Shown here: positions 1 through 5,766 of the stretch, piece after piece
Layout of the letters: every line of letters begins with the position of its first letter
Position numbering within the stretch: the stretch's first letter is position 1
Assembly: GCA_002372575.1 (NCBI GenBank)
Contig: DFHC01000128.1
Span: forward strand, 1-5,766
DNA from: a bacterium UBA3734
GTDB lineage: Bacteria; Bacteroidota; Bacteroidia; Bacteroidales; Bacteroidaceae
Direction of reading: 5' to 3'
DNA: 5,766 bases
Translations under genes and position numbers: made by a program
Notes under the pieces: generated by a model
Database searches by the model: none
Told to the model about the DNA's origin: nothing
What the model saw: only the letters and a program-made list of their open reading frames with translations

Positions 1-648
1 TCGCACCGCTACGTGTCGCACCGTGTGGCCGAGCTGATGGGACGCGACATCAAAGACCTGAAAATCATCACCTGCCACATCGGAAACGGTGCCTCCGTGG
101 CCGCCATCAAAGACGGCAAGGTCATCGACACCTCGATGGGACTGACGCCGCTCGCCGGTTTGATGATGGGTTCGCGCTCGGGCGACATCGACCCCTCGGC
201 CGTCACCTACATCATGGACAAGCTGAAGATGCAGCCGCAGGAAACCGCCGACTTCCTGAACAAGAAGTCGGGCGTGCTCGGCATCACGGGCATTTCCAGC
301 GACATGCGCGACATCGAAAAGGCTGCTGAAGAGGGCAACGAGCGTGCCCAGCTGGCCCTCGACATGTACAACTACCGCATCAAGAAATACATCGGAGCCT
401 ACGCTGCTGCGATGGGCGGCGTGGATGCCATCGTATGGACGGCCGGCGTGGGCGAGAACCAAATCGGCACGCGCCTCGACGCCTGCTCCGGCCTCGAGTT
501 CATCGGCGTGAAGATGGATGCCGAAGCCAACAACTGCCGCGGCGTGGAGAGGCTGATTTCCGCACCCGACTCGCGCGTGAAGGTCTGGGTGATTCCCACC
601 GACGAGGAAATCGTCATCGCCCGCGACACGATGGAGCTGGTGAAGTAG
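1..648 (+). CDS. ackA: Acetate kinase, C-terminal part (5' end outside the window)
   Basis: Acetate kinase interconverts acetyl phosphate + ADP and acetate + ATP in the cytoplasm, the last step of the Pta-AckA acetate pathway. The open frame runs from base 1 with no start, giving 215 residues of a family usually about 400 long, so roughly the first 183 residues lie to the left. A GTG at position 13 is internal and not a start. Aligning by motif to Methanosarcina AckA, residue 2 (SHRYV) matches His184, residue 26 in CHIGNG matches His208, residue 29 matches Asn211, residue 59 in SRSGDID matches the catalytic Arg241, and residue 202 in PTDEE matches Glu384; all are kept. The ASKHA-type stretch TAGVGEN is also present. 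It ends in TAG and converges on the beta-galactosidase with a 54-bp gap. Pta is often encoded just upstream in bacteria, but that cannot be seen here. Nothing suggests damage to the visible part. Confidence 0.97.
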   Translation, partial: SHRYVSHRVAELMGRDIKDLKIITCHIGNGASVAAIKDGKVIDTSMGLTPLAGLMMGSRSGDIDPSAVTYIMDKLKMQPQETADFLNKKSGVLGITGISSDMRDIEKAAEEGNERAQLALDMYNYRIKKYIGAYAAAMGGVDAIVWTAGVGENQIGTRLDACSGLEFIGVKMDAEANNCRGVERLISAPDSRVKVWVIPTDEEIVIARDTMELVK

Positions 649-666
649 TTTTTTCAGCTGCAACAA

Positions 667-702
667 AAAAATTGTGCTTCCTTTTTTGGGGAAGCACAAT
701 TT

Positions 703-704
<2 letters not shown>
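667..704. terminator. Bidirectional intrinsic terminator between convergent genes
   Basis: A perfect 11-bp inverted repeat (ATTGTGCTTCC at 671-681, GGAAGCACAAT at 690-700) encloses an 8-base loop. A/T pairs at 667-670 and 701-704 extend the stem to 15 bp. Reading rightwards, the stem is followed by TTTTATTT, which suits ackA. Reading leftwards, it is followed by a run of seven T's (complement of 665-671), which suits the beta-galactosidase. The right arm runs into the beta-galactosidase stop codon (703-705), so the hairpin starts forming as soon as that gene ends. Function is inferred from the structure. Confidence 0.9.
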
Positions 705-5109
<4,405 letters not shown>

Positions 5110-5140
5110 TTATCCTTTAAACAAAAATGCGTTCGGCCGA

Positions 5141-5148
5141 CAAAGTTA
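5141..5148 (-). promoter_or_regulatory. Bacteroidetes-type -7 promoter box for the beta-galactosidase
   Basis: The minus strand reads TAACTTTG, an exact match to the TAnnTTTG element used by the main sigma factor of Bacteroidetes. It lies 43 bp before the ATG, which would leave a leader of roughly 35-40 nt. No convincing -33 TTTG is seen 19-21 bases upstream, where the sequence belongs to the preceding terminator hairpin; this may mean a weak promoter or one needing an activator. The leader contains AAAGGA (complement of 5113-5118), but about 15 nt from the ATG, which is far for a Shine-Dalgarno site. The AT-rich leader is typical of this phylum, where strong SD sites are often absent. Confidence 0.65.
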
Positions 5149-5150
5149 CG

Positions 5151-5196
5151 AAAAAAAAGGTAAAACCATGCTTTGTTTGCATTTTTTTACCTTTTT
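5151..5196 (-). terminator. Intrinsic terminator of the LpxH-like gene
   Basis: A perfect 12-bp inverted repeat (AAAAAGGTAAAA at 5154-5165, TTTTACCTTTTT at 5185-5196) encloses a second short stem, ATGC (5168-5171) with GCAT (5179-5182), separated from the outer stem by a 2x2 mismatch and closed by a 7-base loop. In the minus direction the hairpin starts about 20 nt after the LpxH-like stop codon, and its descending arm runs into eight T's (complement of 5151-5158). The stem is AT-rich with only two G-C pairs in the outer part, so it may be weaker than the 667-704 hairpin. It lies directly against the beta-galactosidase -7 box. Confidence 0.7.
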
Positions 5197-5216
5197 ACAA
5201 TAATTGAAACACAATT

Positions 5217-5766
5217 TTAAGGCTGACTCTCGCCCTCGACATATTCCTCGAGAAAGAGATGTTCACCGTCGAATACGGCATAGGTAAACTGCGAAATCCA
5301 GTCGCCCAGAATCAGCATACGGGCGCGACCAACCTTCAAATCGAGCTCAATGTGACGATGACCATAGATGAAAAAGTCAATGTCGGGATGCGTCTTTTGG
5401 TATTCTTTCGTGTAAATCACAAGGTGCTCGCGCTCCTCGCCTCTGTAGGGGCAGGGGCCGCCAGTGGCCTTGTGGGCACGATAGCTGTTGGCTGCCCAGC
5501 TTAGTCCGAGCTGCATGCCCCACCACGGATGTGCGAAATTGAGCAAATGCTGACAGAAGCGGTTGTGGAAGATGCTCTTCAAGATTTTGAACTTCTTGCT
5601 GGGGTCGCCGAGGCCGTCGCCGTGGGCCAGGTAGAAGATGCGACCATAGATATCTACCGTCTGTGGCTGCCGGTGCACAATGATGCCACACTCCTTTTCG
5701 AGATAACCATAGGTCCAGATATCGTGGTTTCCCGTGAAAAAATGCACCTCCACGCCCATGTCGGTC
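5217..5766 (-). CDS. lpxH: LpxH-like UDP-2,3-diacylglucosamine diphosphatase, C-terminal part (5' end outside the window)
   Basis: LpxH-type enzymes cleave UDP-2,3-diacylglucosamine to lipid X and UMP in lipid A synthesis, at the cytoplasmic face of the inner membrane. This is a calcineurin-like metallophosphoesterase: counting from the ATG at 5759, GNHD lies at residues 10-13, AHGDGLGD at 45-52 and YGHRH at 132-136, the expected order of metal-binding motifs. The N-terminal metal motifs (DxH and GDxxE type) lie beyond the right edge. The frame continues upstream of the ATG at 5759 to the edge (Thr-Asp before Met), so that ATG is internal. About 182 residues are visible; LpxH proteins are usually about 240-260 long, so some 60-80 are missing. 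The aromatic stretch HPWWGMQLGLSWA in the cap region and the end LEEYVEGES fit the Bacteroidetes form of the family. Another metallophosphoesterase role cannot be excluded. It lies on the same strand as the beta-galactosidase, 119 bp upstream, but a hairpin separates them. Confidence 0.88.
   Translation of the reverse strand, partial: TDMGVEVHFFTGNHDIWTYGYLEKECGIIVHRQPQTVDIYGRIFYLAHGDGLGDPSKKFKILKSIFHNRFCQHLLNFAHPWWGMQLGLSWAANSYRAHKATGGPCPYRGEEREHLVIYTKEYQKTHPDIDFFIYGHRHIELDLKVGRARMLILGDWISQFTYAVFDGEHLFLEEYVEGESQP

Noticed and set aside
12..17. GTG at position 13 as the start of the acetate kinase gene.
   Set aside because: The frame is open to base 1 and the codons before it (SHRY) continue the conserved HGTSHRYV-type motif, so the gene is cut by the window edge and not short.
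5757..5759. ATG at 5759 (minus strand) as the start of the LpxH-like gene.
   Set aside because: The frame stays open upstream to the edge, and a start here would remove the N-terminal metal-binding motifs that the family requires.

Overview
The window looks like chromosomal DNA of a Bacteroidales bacterium, most likely Prevotella-like. The grounds are the style of the proteins: a many-domain secreted GH2 beta-galactosidase with a short C-terminal tail of the type found in Prevotella and its relatives, a Bacteroidetes-type LpxH-like phosphatase, and a TAnnTTTG-type promoter element instead of a sigma70-type -10 box. The genus cannot be fixed from this sequence alone.

Layout: (1) 1-648, plus strand, is the C-terminal half of acetate kinase (ackA), cut by the left edge. 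(2) 649-702 is a short convergent gap with a strong hairpin that can terminate transcription on both strands; its right arm runs into the stop codon of the next gene. (3) 703-5097, minus strand, is one intact 1464-residue secreted GH2 beta-galactosidase with added carbohydrate-binding-type domains. It fills about three quarters of the window. (4) 5098-5216 holds, in minus-strand order, a terminator hairpin for the upstream gene, a Bacteroidetes-type -7 box directly against it, and an AT-rich leader. (5) 5217-5766, minus strand, is the C-terminal part of an LpxH-like UDP-2,3-diacylglucosamine diphosphatase, cut by the right edge.

How the genes relate: ackA (acetate and ATP formation) and the LpxH-like gene (lipid A synthesis) are housekeeping genes. 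The beta-galactosidase between them appears to be its own transcription unit, bounded by terminators on both sides, with no SusC/SusD, regulator or other glycosidase visible here. It probably trims galactose from host or plant glycans outside the inner membrane.

I found no RNA gene, CRISPR array, insertion sequence or undescribed multi-gene system. The points most worth a second look are a heptanucleotide tandem repeat inside the beta-galactosidase frame just before its C-terminal tail, the terminator abutting the -7 box, and the active-site variants of the enzyme.
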